A stretch of DNA of 64,000 nucleotides from Oscillospiraceae bacterium (GTDB lineage: Bacteria > Bacillota > Clostridia > UMGS1810). The DNA is taken from positions 1 to 64,000 of the forward strand of contig SVJH01000010.1 in assembly GCA_015069095.1 (NCBI GenBank), read 5' to 3'. A model generated the notes under the pieces. The model worked only from the letters and a program-made list of their open reading frames with translations. It was not told where the DNA came from and did not search any database. The position numbers were made by a program, and so were the translations under genes. Below, in pieces: positions 49,357 to 58,100 of this stretch; the first letter of the stretch is position 1; each line of letters starts with the position of its first letter.

Positions 49357-51153
49357 ATGGAATTAGCAAGAGCACACGTTTTGGTCTGCGGTGGTACAGG
49401 TTGTACTTCTTCAGGCTGTGAAAAAATCATAAATGAGCTTAATGTAAACCTTGAAAAATATGGTTTAACAGATGAAATCAACGTAATTAAAACAGGTTGC
49501 TTCGGTCTTTGTGCATTAGGCCCTGTTGTAATTGTATATCCTGAAGGTTGTTTCTATAGCAGAGTAACACCTGAAGATGTAGAAAAAATTGTTGAAGAAC
49601 ATCTATTAAAAGGAAGAATTGTTAAAGAGCTTCTTTATTCTGAAACAGTTGTTGAAGGTCAGGATGATGTTAAATCACTTAACGAAACACAATTCTACAA
49701 AAAACAGATGAGAATAGCACTTAGAAACTGTGGTGTTATTTCTCCTGAAGATATCGAAGAATACATTGCATTTGACGGTTATAAAGCACTTGGAAAAGTT
49801 CTTACCCAAATGAAACCTCAGGATGTAATTGACGAAATCAAAAAATCTGGTCTTAGAGGCCGTGGGGGCGGTGGATTCCCAACAGGTATGAAATGGGAAT
49901 TTGCATCTAAATCTGTTAATGAACAGAAATATGTTGCATGTAACGCCGACGAAGGGGACCCTGGTGCATTCATGGATAGATCTATCCTTGAAGGAGACCC
50001 ACATTCTCTAATTGAAGCTATGGCAATTGCAGGTTATGCAATCGGTGCAAATCAGGGTTATGTTTATATTAGAGCAGAATATCCTATCGCTGTTGCAAGA
50101 CTTCAGATTGCTATCAATCAGGCAAAAGAATACGGAATGCTTGGTGAAAACATTTTCGGTTCAGACTTTAGTTTTGATTTAGGCATCCGTCTTGGTGCAG
50201 GTGCGTTTGTATGTGGTGAAGAAACAGCTCTTATGACTTCTATTGAAGGTCATAGAGGTGAACCAAGACCACGTCCTCCATTCCCTGCAGTTAAAGGTTT
50301 GTTTGGAAAACCTACAGTATTAAATAACGTTGAAACATACGCTAATATCCCTGTAATTATTAACAATGGTGCAGATTGGTTTACAGGTATCGGTACAGAA
50401 AAAAGTAAAGGTACAAAAGTATTTGCTGTTGGTGGTAAAATCAACAACACAGGTCTTGTTGAAGTTCCAATGGGTACAACACTACGCGAAATCGTTTACG
50501 AAATCGGTGGCGGTATTCCAAACGGCAAAAAATTCAAAGCTGCCCAGACAGGTGGTCCTTCAGGCGGATGTATTCCTGATAGCCTAATCGATGTTGCAAT
50601 CGATTACGACTCACTTATCAGCATTGGTTCTATGATGGGTAGTGGTGGTCTTATCGTTATGGACGAAGACACATGTATGGTTGATATTGCTAAATTCTTC
50701 CTTGAATTTACAGTTGATGAATCATGCGGTAAATGTGCTCCTTGTAGAATTGGTACAAAGAGAATGTATGAAATTCTTGAAAAAATTACAAACGGTAACG
50801 GTACACTTGAAGATATCGAAAAACTTAAAGAGCTTTGCTACAGCGTTAAAAACGGTGCGCTTTGCGGACTTGGACAGACTGCTCCAAACCCAATTCTTAG
50901 CACATTAAGATACTTTGAAGATGAATACATTGCGCACGTTGTTGACAAAAAATGTCCTGCCGGTGTATGTAAAGCACTTGTTTCCTACAAGATTGACCCA
51001 GAAAAATGTAAAGGTTGTAGCCTTTGCGCAAGAAATTGCCCTGTTAATGCTATCAGTGGCGAAATCAAACAACCATACACAATTGATACAACAAAATGTA
51101 TTAAATGTGGTGCTTGTGTTGAAAAATGTAGATTTGGTGCAATAAGCAAATAA
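49357..51153 (+). CDS. hndC: NuoF-like flavoprotein subunit of the hydrogenase
   Basis: A 598-residue NAD(P)H-binding subunit. The N-terminal thioredoxin-like [2Fe-2S] domain (CGGTGCTSSGC, CFGLCALGP) is followed by the NuoF core with the glycine-rich site GLRGRGGGGFPTG and FMN/NADH region ADEGDPGAFMDR, an SLBB domain, and the [4Fe-4S] motif ESCGKCAPCRIG. Two C-terminal [4Fe-4S] motifs follow (CKGCSLCARNCP, CIKCGACVEKC). This is the form found in bifurcating or NADP-reducing [FeFe] hydrogenases. GGGGGA precedes the ATG. It joins nicotinamide, flavin and ferredoxin electrons. Confidence 0.96.
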   Translation: MELARAHVLVCGGTGCTSSGCEKIINELNVNLEKYGLTDEINVIKTGCFGLCALGPVVIVYPEGCFYSRVTPEDVEKIVEEHLLKGRIVKELLYSETVVEGQDDVKSLNETQFYKKQMRIALRNCGVISPEDIEEYIAFDGYKALGKVLTQMKPQDVIDEIKKSGLRGRGGGGFPTGMKWEFASKSVNEQKYVACNADEGDPGAFMDRSILEGDPHSLIEAMAIAGYAIGANQGYVYIRAEYPIAVARLQIAINQAKEYGMLGENIFGSDFSFDLGIRLGAGAFVCGEETALMTSIEGHRGEPRPRPPFPAVKGLFGKPTVLNNVETYANIPVIINNGADWFTGIGTEKSKGTKVFAVGGKINNTGLVEVPMGTTLREIVYEIGGGIPNGKKFKAAQTGGPSGGCIPDSLIDVAIDYDSLISIGSMMGSGGLIVMDEDTCMVDIAKFFLEFTVDESCGKCAPCRIGTKRMYEILEKITNGNGTLEDIEKLKELCYSVKNGALCGLGQTAPNPILSTLRYFEDEYIAHVVDKKCPAGVCKALVSYKIDPEKCKGCSLCARNCPVNAISGEIKQPYTIDTTKCIKCGACVEKCRFGAISK

Positions 51154-51167
51154 GGAGGTCAATATAA

Positions 51168-52904
51168 ATGGAAATGATTAACATTAAAATCAATGATAAA
51201 CCTGTCAGCGTTCCAAAAGGCTATACAATCCTTGATGCTGCCAGAGAAGTTGGTATTCACATTCCAACATTATGTTATCTTAAAGATATTAACGAAATCG
51301 GCGCATGTAGAATGTGTCTTGTAGAAATTAAAGGTGCAAGAGCTCTTCAGGCTGCTTGTGTATATCCGGTAAGTGAAGGACTTGAAATTTACACAAATTC
51401 TCCACAGGTTAGAGCAGCAAGAAAAGCAACACTTGAACTTATTTTATCAAACCACGAAAGAAAATGTTTAACTTGTATCAGAAACAGAAACTGTGAACTT
51501 CAGAATCTATGTGAAGAACTTGGAATTGAAGATATCCCATACGATGGTGAAAATATTCATTATGAACTTGATACTTCTTCTCCATCACTTGTTAGAGATA
51601 ACAATAAATGTGTACTTTGCAGAAGATGTATTGCTGCTTGTAAAAATCAGACAATTTCTGTTATTGACTGTATTGAAAGAGGATTTAACACACACATTGG
51701 TTCTCACTTTGAAAAACCAATTAATGATGTATCTTGTATCTACTGCGGTCAGTGTATAGTTTCTTGTCCTGTTGGTGCTCTTTACGAAAAGAACGATATC
51801 CCTCAGGTTATGGAAGCAATCGATAACAGTGAAAAACACGTTGTTGTTCAGACAGCTCCTGCAGTAAGAGCTGCACTTGGCGAAGAATTTGGTCTTCCAA
51901 TCGGAACACCTGTTACAGGTAAAATGGTTGCAGCACTAAGAAGACTTGGATTTGACAAAGTATTTGATACAGATACAGGTGCTGACCTTACAATTATGGA
52001 AGAAGGAACAGAGTTTATTGAAAGATTTACTGCTCAGAAAAATCTTCCTCTTATTACTTCTTGTAGCCCGGGTTGGGTAAAATTCTGTGAACACAATTAT
52101 CCAGAATTTTTAAATAACCTATCTTCTTGTAAATCTCCTATGGAAATGTTTGGTGCAGTAATTAAATCTTACTACGCTGACAAAGCAGGAATTAACAAAG
52201 ACGATATTTATTCAGTTGCTATTATGCCTTGTACTTCAAAGAAATTTGAATCAAGCAGAGAAGAAATGAATTCAAGCGGTTCAAGGGATATCGATGCTTC
52301 ACTTACAACAAGAGAACTTGCAAGAATGATTAAACAGGCAGGTATTGATTTTGTAAATCTTCCTGATGAAGAATTCGACCAGCCATTTGGCGAAGCTACT
52401 GGTGCAGGCGTTATCTTCGGTACAACAGGTGGTGTTATGGAAGCTGCTATCCGTACAGTATATGAAATACTTGAAGGAAAACCGCTTGATAACATTAACG
52501 TTGAAGCTGTAAGAGGTCTTGACGGTGTTAAAGAAGCAACACTTAAAATTGCAGGTAAAGATGTTAAAATTGCAGTTGCTCATGGCATTAAAAATGCAAG
52601 AGAAGTTCTTGAAAAAGTTAAAGCCGGCGAAAAATATGATTTCATCGAAATTATGGCTTGTCCTGGCGGATGTATCAATGGTGGCGGTCAGCCTATTGTT
52701 GATGCAAGAACAAAAGCAACTGTTGATGTAAAAGCACTAAGAGCGAAAGCACTTTACACAGAAGACGAAAGAGCTACACTTAGAAAATCACATGAAAATC
52801 CTAATATAGATTTACTATATAAAGATTTCTTTGAAAAACCGGGTAGCCATAAAGCTCATAAGCTTCTTCACACACATTATACAGATAGAAGTAATATAAA
52901 ATAA
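51168..52904 (+). CDS. hndD: [FeFe]-hydrogenase catalytic subunit
   Basis: A 578-residue catalytic subunit. A plant-type [2Fe-2S] domain (CYLKDINEIGACRMC), the His/Cys cluster NHERKCLTCIRNRNC and two [4Fe-4S] clusters (CVLCRRCIAAC, CIYCGQCIVSC) precede the H-cluster domain. All three H-cluster signatures are intact: TSCSPGW (about 297), MPCTSKKFE (about 353) and EIMACPGGCINGGGQP (about 493). A small-subunit-like C-terminus follows (TLRKSHENP). With hndABC it probably makes H2 while oxidising NAD(P)H, possibly together with ferredoxin. AAGGAGG precedes the start. The maturation genes hydEFG are not in the window. Confidence 0.98.
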   Translation: MEMINIKINDKPVSVPKGYTILDAAREVGIHIPTLCYLKDINEIGACRMCLVEIKGARALQAACVYPVSEGLEIYTNSPQVRAARKATLELILSNHERKCLTCIRNRNCELQNLCEELGIEDIPYDGENIHYELDTSSPSLVRDNNKCVLCRRCIAACKNQTISVIDCIERGFNTHIGSHFEKPINDVSCIYCGQCIVSCPVGALYEKNDIPQVMEAIDNSEKHVVVQTAPAVRAALGEEFGLPIGTPVTGKMVAALRRLGFDKVFDTDTGADLTIMEEGTEFIERFTAQKNLPLITSCSPGWVKFCEHNYPEFLNNLSSCKSPMEMFGAVIKSYYADKAGINKDDIYSVAIMPCTSKKFESSREEMNSSGSRDIDASLTTRELARMIKQAGIDFVNLPDEEFDQPFGEATGAGVIFGTTGGVMEAAIRTVYEILEGKPLDNINVEAVRGLDGVKEATLKIAGKDVKIAVAHGIKNAREVLEKVKAGEKYDFIEIMACPGGCINGGGQPIVDARTKATVDVKALRAKALYTEDERATLRKSHENPNIDLLYKDFFEKPGSHKAHKLLHTHYTDRSNIK

Positions 52905-52910
52905 TAACCT

Positions 52911-52940
52911 AAAGGCATCTTCTTATGGAGATGCCTTTTA
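52911..52940 (+). terminator. Rho-independent terminator
   Basis: Stem AAAGGCATCT / AGATGCCTTT around TCTTATGG, then T's, closing the hydrogenase operon. Confidence 0.85.
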
Positions 52941-52943
52941 GTA

Positions 52944-52972
52944 TTGCATAATTTGTAAACTTATGGTATAAT
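52944..52972 (+). promoter_or_regulatory. Promoter for the DMT transporter
   Basis: TTGCAT (52944-52949), 17 bases, TATAAT (52967-52972) with extended TGG. Confidence 0.75.
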
Positions 52973-52998
52973 CATCAAGTAAAATATGAGGTGATAAA

Positions 52999-53874
52999 AT
53001 GTTTAATGTATTACTAGCAGTTTTAAGTAATTCGCTAAAGGGATTTTGCACAAAAACTATAAGCAACGATATAAAGTCAATATGGAATAATGTTTTTGCA
53101 AATATACTTCGAAGTGCTCTTGCAGCGCTTATTGGTGCAATTATAGTTGTTATAGGTTCGGGGATTAGTGCTTTTAAAGTGCAAACTTTAGAACTTTTAA
53201 TTTGTGCTGTTTCAGGAGTAGCAATGGCGTTTTTTCTTATGAGTTGGGTGTTTTCTCTAAAAAGTGATGCCTATATGCTTGTAAGTGCATCAGGCTCGGC
53301 AAGTTTTATTGTACCTATTATTTTTGGAGTATTTGTAATTGGCGAAAAATTTACTGTTTTAAAAGTTATTGCACTTGTTCTTATTTGCCTTGCTATTTTC
53401 TTTTTGCTGCGATACAATACCGATATAAAAGGTAAGGTTTCAAAATCCCAGTATTTAATGCTTGTGGTGATAACACTTTCTCAAGGGCTTAATCAGGCAA
53501 TGCAAAAACTTTATACACATTATTTTCCGAGTAATGATGTAGCAATATTTTCAGTTTACACATTTTTATTTGCCTGTGTATCACTTTTAATTTATGGTAT
53601 TTTTGTAAATAAAGATGCGACAGATGATAAAAAATCATTGCCGAAAAAAGTATATGTATTTACTTTGATTATAGCGATTACACAGTTTACGGCTTCGTAT
53701 TTTCAATCACTTGCTGCAAAACAAATTGATGCAATCGTGCTTTATCCTATTTTGAATGCATTTTCGCTTGTTTCGGGCAGTTTAATGGCAACGTTTATTT
53801 TTAAAGAAAAAATGAAACGCGATGCTATAATTGGCATAATACTAACACTTTTTGCAGTGATACTTTCTAAATGA
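52999..53874 (+). CDS. DMT/EamA-type transporter
   Basis: A 291-residue membrane protein with about ten helices in two repeats. The N-terminus LLAVLSNSLKGFCTKT and the end of the second repeat (LYPILNAFSLVSGSLMATFI, FKEKMKRDAIIGIILTLF) are typical of the EamA/drug-metabolite superfamily. Substrate unknown. GAGGTG lies before the ATG. Monocistronic between terminators. Confidence 0.85.
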   Translation: MFNVLLAVLSNSLKGFCTKTISNDIKSIWNNVFANILRSALAALIGAIIVVIGSGISAFKVQTLELLICAVSGVAMAFFLMSWVFSLKSDAYMLVSASGSASFIVPIIFGVFVIGEKFTVLKVIALVLICLAIFFLLRYNTDIKGKVSKSQYLMLVVITLSQGLNQAMQKLYTHYFPSNDVAIFSVYTFLFACVSLLIYGIFVNKDATDDKKSLPKKVYVFTLIIAITQFTASYFQSLAAKQIDAIVLYPILNAFSLVSGSLMATFIFKEKMKRDAIIGIILTLFAVILSK

Positions 53875-53898
53875 CATCTTTTTAAGATGTCATTTTTT
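53869..53898 (+). terminator. Rho-independent terminator
   Basis: Stem AAATGACATCTT / AAGATGTCATTT, loop TTT, then T's; it overlaps the transporter stop codon. Confidence 0.9.
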
Positions 53899-53996
53899 GA
53901 TGTCTGTTTTTGTTAATTTTTGTGTCTGATTTATGACTTTATTCATTTCTCTTTATATGATAAAATTATTATATATCCTTTTTGGAGGTGAAAAAA

Positions 53997-54893
53997 GTGG
54001 ATTATAATGAAATTTCAAAAATAACAGTAATAGCATCAAGCCCTCAGTTTGATTTAAGAGTTGGTATGACAGTAAGTGAAGGCGGAACTACCTCACAGTA
54101 TTACAAACACTTTGACCTTCACAAAATATATTATGTGTGTGAAGGCGAGGCAACACTTGAAACGGATGATGGTTCTTTTAAACTTAAAAAAGGTGTTTTA
54201 GGTTTTGTTGGATATAACAGAACAAGCCGACTTATAAATGTAAGTGATGACTTTAAAAGAGTCGTTATATGCTTATACAGAGTTAACAAAAACAGTAATA
54301 TGATATTTAATTTAATAGATAAAGAAATAGCCGATAAAAATATTTATCCAGTTTCTAAAAATTTTCAAAACTGTATAGAATATATAATGGACTATATGAA
54401 AAATGAATATGACAATTATATCCCTGCAATAGAGTATATGGCAATCCCGTTGCTTTATGAATTTTTTAATATAACAAAACTTAAGTTTAATTTTTCATAT
54501 AAAAATATAGAAAAAGAATCTGACGACAGAAAAGTTAAAATGGAAAAGTATATATATAAAAATATTTACCGTAAAATTTCTGCAGAAGAAGTTGCAAAAT
54601 ATATGAATATGAGTTTAAGGCAGCTTAACCGAATTTTAAACAATACTTGCGGGTGGACTGTAAAACATCAGATTGACGGTATGAAATATAACGAAGCAAA
54701 AAAAATTTTAGTAAATACAAAACTTAATTTGGTTGAAATTTCATCAAAACTTGGTTTTTCAAGTGAACACTCTTTTATTACGTTTTTTAAAAGAATGAGT
54801 GGCATTACTCCAAAAAATTATAGAGAAAATCATATGAAACCGGACTTTGATTTAAGTTCAACAGAAAGGCGAAAGTATGTTCCAAAAGAATAA
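53997..54893 (+). CDS. AraC-family transcription regulator
   Basis: A regulator of about 298 residues. The cupin-like sensor half contains YYKHFDLHKIYYVCEGEATL, and the C-terminal double HTH contains SAEEVAKYMNMSLRQLNRIL and LVEISSKLGFSSEHSFITFF, then KRMSGITPKNYRE. Start is the GTG at 53997, 8 bases after GGAGG; the TTG-started longer frame would overlap that RBS. Such regulators usually control neighbouring sugar-use genes. The 3' remnant of a deacetylase gene and then the intact large deacetylase gene follow, a likely target. Confidence 0.92.
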   Translation: MDYNEISKITVIASSPQFDLRVGMTVSEGGTTSQYYKHFDLHKIYYVCEGEATLETDDGSFKLKKGVLGFVGYNRTSRLINVSDDFKRVVICLYRVNKNSNMIFNLIDKEIADKNIYPVSKNFQNCIEYIMDYMKNEYDNYIPAIEYMAIPLLYEFFNITKLKFNFSYKNIEKESDDRKVKMEKYIYKNIYRKISAEEVAKYMNMSLRQLNRILNNTCGWTVKHQIDGMKYNEAKKILVNTKLNLVEISSKLGFSSEHSFITFFKRMSGITPKNYRENHMKPDFDLSSTERRKYVPKE

Positions 54894-54914
54894 AGTTGTT
54901 ATTTTAATTAGGTA

Positions 54915-54979
54915 GTGTAATGTTTATGACACCTCATCAGTACTATACCTGGACAAAATGGAAAGAAAATAATAAATAA
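54915..54979 (+). pseudogene. 3' remnant of a deacetylase-like gene
   Basis: From ATG 54920 the frame reads MFMTPHQYYTWTKWKENNK then stop. This is the C-terminus of the large gene at 55155-59882 (MFMTPHQYYTWTKWKENK) with a few base changes; similarity starts at TGTAATG just upstream. No other part of such a gene is present, so this is a deletion scar of a lost tandem paralogue. Confidence 0.85.
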
Positions 54980-54987
54980 TAAAGTTG

Positions 54988-55016
54988 ACACCACTTTTTT
55001 AAAGTGGTGTTTTTTT
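54988..55016 (+). terminator. Rho-independent terminator
   Basis: Stem ACACCACTTT / AAAGTGGTGT with short loop, then a T run, after the remnant. Confidence 0.9.
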
Positions 55017-55075
55017 AAAAATGTTTTTAGTAATTATTTATAATATATAAGTGAAAAATTTATAAAAAATCACAA

Positions 55076-55103
55076 TTGAAAAAAATAGCGCTTGTGGTAT
55101 AAT
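55076..55103 (+). promoter_or_regulatory. Promoter of the large deacetylase gene
   Basis: TTGAAA (55076-55081), 16 bases, TATAAT (55098-55103), preceded by TGG (extended -10). Confidence 0.7.
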
Positions 55104-55154
55104 AAAAAAGTAATATGCTATATTGTAAGTAAAAAAATTAAAGGAGAAATTTTT

Positions 55155-58100
55155 ATGAAAAAACTTATCTGTTTATTTTTAAGTTTGTGTTTAATTCTTC
55201 CTGTTATGACATTACCAACACCTGTAAATGCAACATATGAAATAAACCCTAAAATAGCAATACTTAAACTTGACGATTTAAAAGCCGATGAAGGTATTTT
55301 TTCAAGTTTTAAAAATGCTATAGAAGTTCTTGATAAATACGGAGTAAAGGCGGGTATAGGGCTGATTGCAAAAACTTTTGCAGAGGGCACTGATGAGGTA
55401 GCATTATCAGAATACTACAATCAGATTAAAGAATGGGATGCAAACGGGCACGAAATATGGCATCACGGATATTCTCATACCCAGCCTGAATACAATGTCG
55501 CAAAATCGGAAACAGAGGACGGCACATTTACTACAACTTACGATACAATGTATGAATCATTTAAAGCTGCACACGATGTTGTGTACGAAAATACAGGCAT
55601 AGAAATGGTTACATTCGGAAGTCCGTTTAACAATGCTGATGCTACGTTTGTTAGGATGATAAATGAAAAATTCCCAAATTATGAAACACTTCTTTTAGTA
55701 TCAAAATCGCATGCATCACTTGCGCCGGATAAATTGTTTATAAACAGTAATATAAATCCCGAAGGCGATTCTACAGGTAATCCTAAGTACGATACTTTTG
55801 TAGAAAAATATGCGGATATAACTTCTGATGTGTTTGCAATTCAGATGCACGCAGCATACTTTAATAATAATGACCTTTTGGAGTTTGAAAAAATTGTAAA
55901 ACACCTTTTGGATGACGGTGTTGTTATAATGACACCACACGAGTATTATACATATGTAAACGGAGCAAAACCAACTATTCATTCTCCGCTTATTGAATTT
56001 AACTCATCAAGTGATGTAGTTACAGATTCTACAACTGCAACAACATGGTGCTCAAATGGTGCTTCGCATATTTCATATAATGAAAACGGATATGCAAGAG
56101 TTTTTAAAACAAGTGTTAATAACGGAAGCAGTCAGGTATATGCGAATTTTATAAATAATATAGAAAAAATTACAACAAATAAAAAACTGGTTGTAAAAGC
56201 AAAAATCCATCCGGGCGGTATAAATTCGAAATTCAGAATAAGATATACATATCCTAAAGATAATGGTGATGGAACAACTACTGATACAACTTCATCGGTA
56301 CTGCTTTTTACTGCCGACGGAACAGCAGGAAGCCTAACTGCGCAAATAGCCAATTCTGCAGGAGCAACAGGAACGTATCCTGAGCAAACTGTAAAAAGTG
56401 TGTCCGGTATTACCGATATAGGAAATGATGGCTGGCTTGATTGCACAGCGGTTATAGATATGGATGTTACAAAATCTACATATCCTGTAACTGTTTACTA
56501 TGACGGCATAAAAAAAGCAACAGGTGCACTTCACGAAAATCTTGCACTTGCTGCAACAAAAGGCACAATATTTGCATTAAATATGCAAAATTCCGAAGCA
56601 ACTACAGCAACATCTACTACAACTTATGTTGATGATACAATGGCATATTCTGTTGAAAGCTCGGATATTCCGATGCTTTATGCAGTTAATAATGAAAAAA
56701 GCTTTATATTCTCAAATGAGGTTATGGTTGCGGATCTTATAAACAGTGCTGACAGTTCGCTTAGCGTAATTAAACTTAATGGCGAGTATCTTTCACTTAG
56801 TGAAATTAAAAATGAAAAAGGTGGAAGTATACTTACAATTGATTCAAATAAATTTGTAGTTGGAAAAAATACAGTAGATTTATCTGAAGTAAAAGATATT
56901 TTTGGTAACTCTCTTATAGGTTCAACAAGTTTTACTGTTTTATATAAAGATAAAACAGTTCATTCACCGCTTATTGAGTTTAATTCATCAAGTGATGTGG
57001 CTATTTCTTCTTCTGTATTACCAACTTGGCATGCCATAGGTTCATCTCATATTTCATATGATGAAAATGGATATGCTAAAATTTTCGGTTCAGGTATCAG
57101 TGCGTGGAGTTCGGCAACAAATGTAGGATTTAAAAATACTCCTGCACCTCTTTACTCAAACAGGAAAATGGTAGTTAAGGCACAGATTCATCCTGGCGGC
57201 GTTTCTACTCGTTACAGAATAAGATATAATTATGAAGCCGATGACGGAACAACCTCTGTAAAGTCGCATATTATATTTGCAGCAGGCGGAAGTGAAGGTG
57301 CACTGGGTGCATACATAGGCAACAATTCAAAAGCTGCAGGCGATGGAAAAACTGCTGTTTCGGGTGTAAATGATATTTATAATGGCTGGGTGGATTGTAC
57401 TGCTGTTATAGATATGACACCTAATGAGAATGAAAACTATTCTGTAACAGTTTATTATAACAGTGATTTAAAAGCAACAAGCACGCTTCATGCTAATTTT
57501 TCACAAGGTGCAGTTCGCGGAAATTTAATAGGTATGAATACACAAAATGAATTAGCTTCAACAGGAAAAACATATCTTGATAATACAATGACATATTCTG
57601 TAACAAGTAGCGATTTGCCACCGCTTAGTGCAACAGGTGGTACGTCTAAAATTGTATTTTCAAATGAAGTTATGAAAGCGGACCTTGTAAATGGGACAGA
57701 TTCTACTTTATCTGTAATCAAAGCAAACGGAACATATATTCCGCTTAGCGCATTAAAAGCAGATATGGGCGGACTTTCATTTACAATCGCGGATGAATAT
57801 TTAAACGCAGGGTACAACACAATAGATGTTTCAGAAGTCAAAGATATATTTGGTCAAAATGTAGTGGAAGATACAAAAACTGTAAAAGTAATAAAATATA
57901 CAAAATCTAAAATGGTAATTATGCCACTTGATGATTTTTCTGACCCTGACAAAGTTTACCCTACTGTTACCGGGTATGGATATGAAACAGAGTGGGGTGG
58001 ACAAAGCGGACACGGGATTGTATGGCAGGAAGGTAACTTTGCAAGAATTTTCAATAATACAGCGGGAGCATGGAACTCACAGGCAAGAAGAAAATTTGAA

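Noticed and set aside
55092-55154. Extended N-terminus of the large deacetylase protein
   Set aside because: It overlaps the promoter and lacks an RBS; the ATG at 55155 begins a normal signal peptide.
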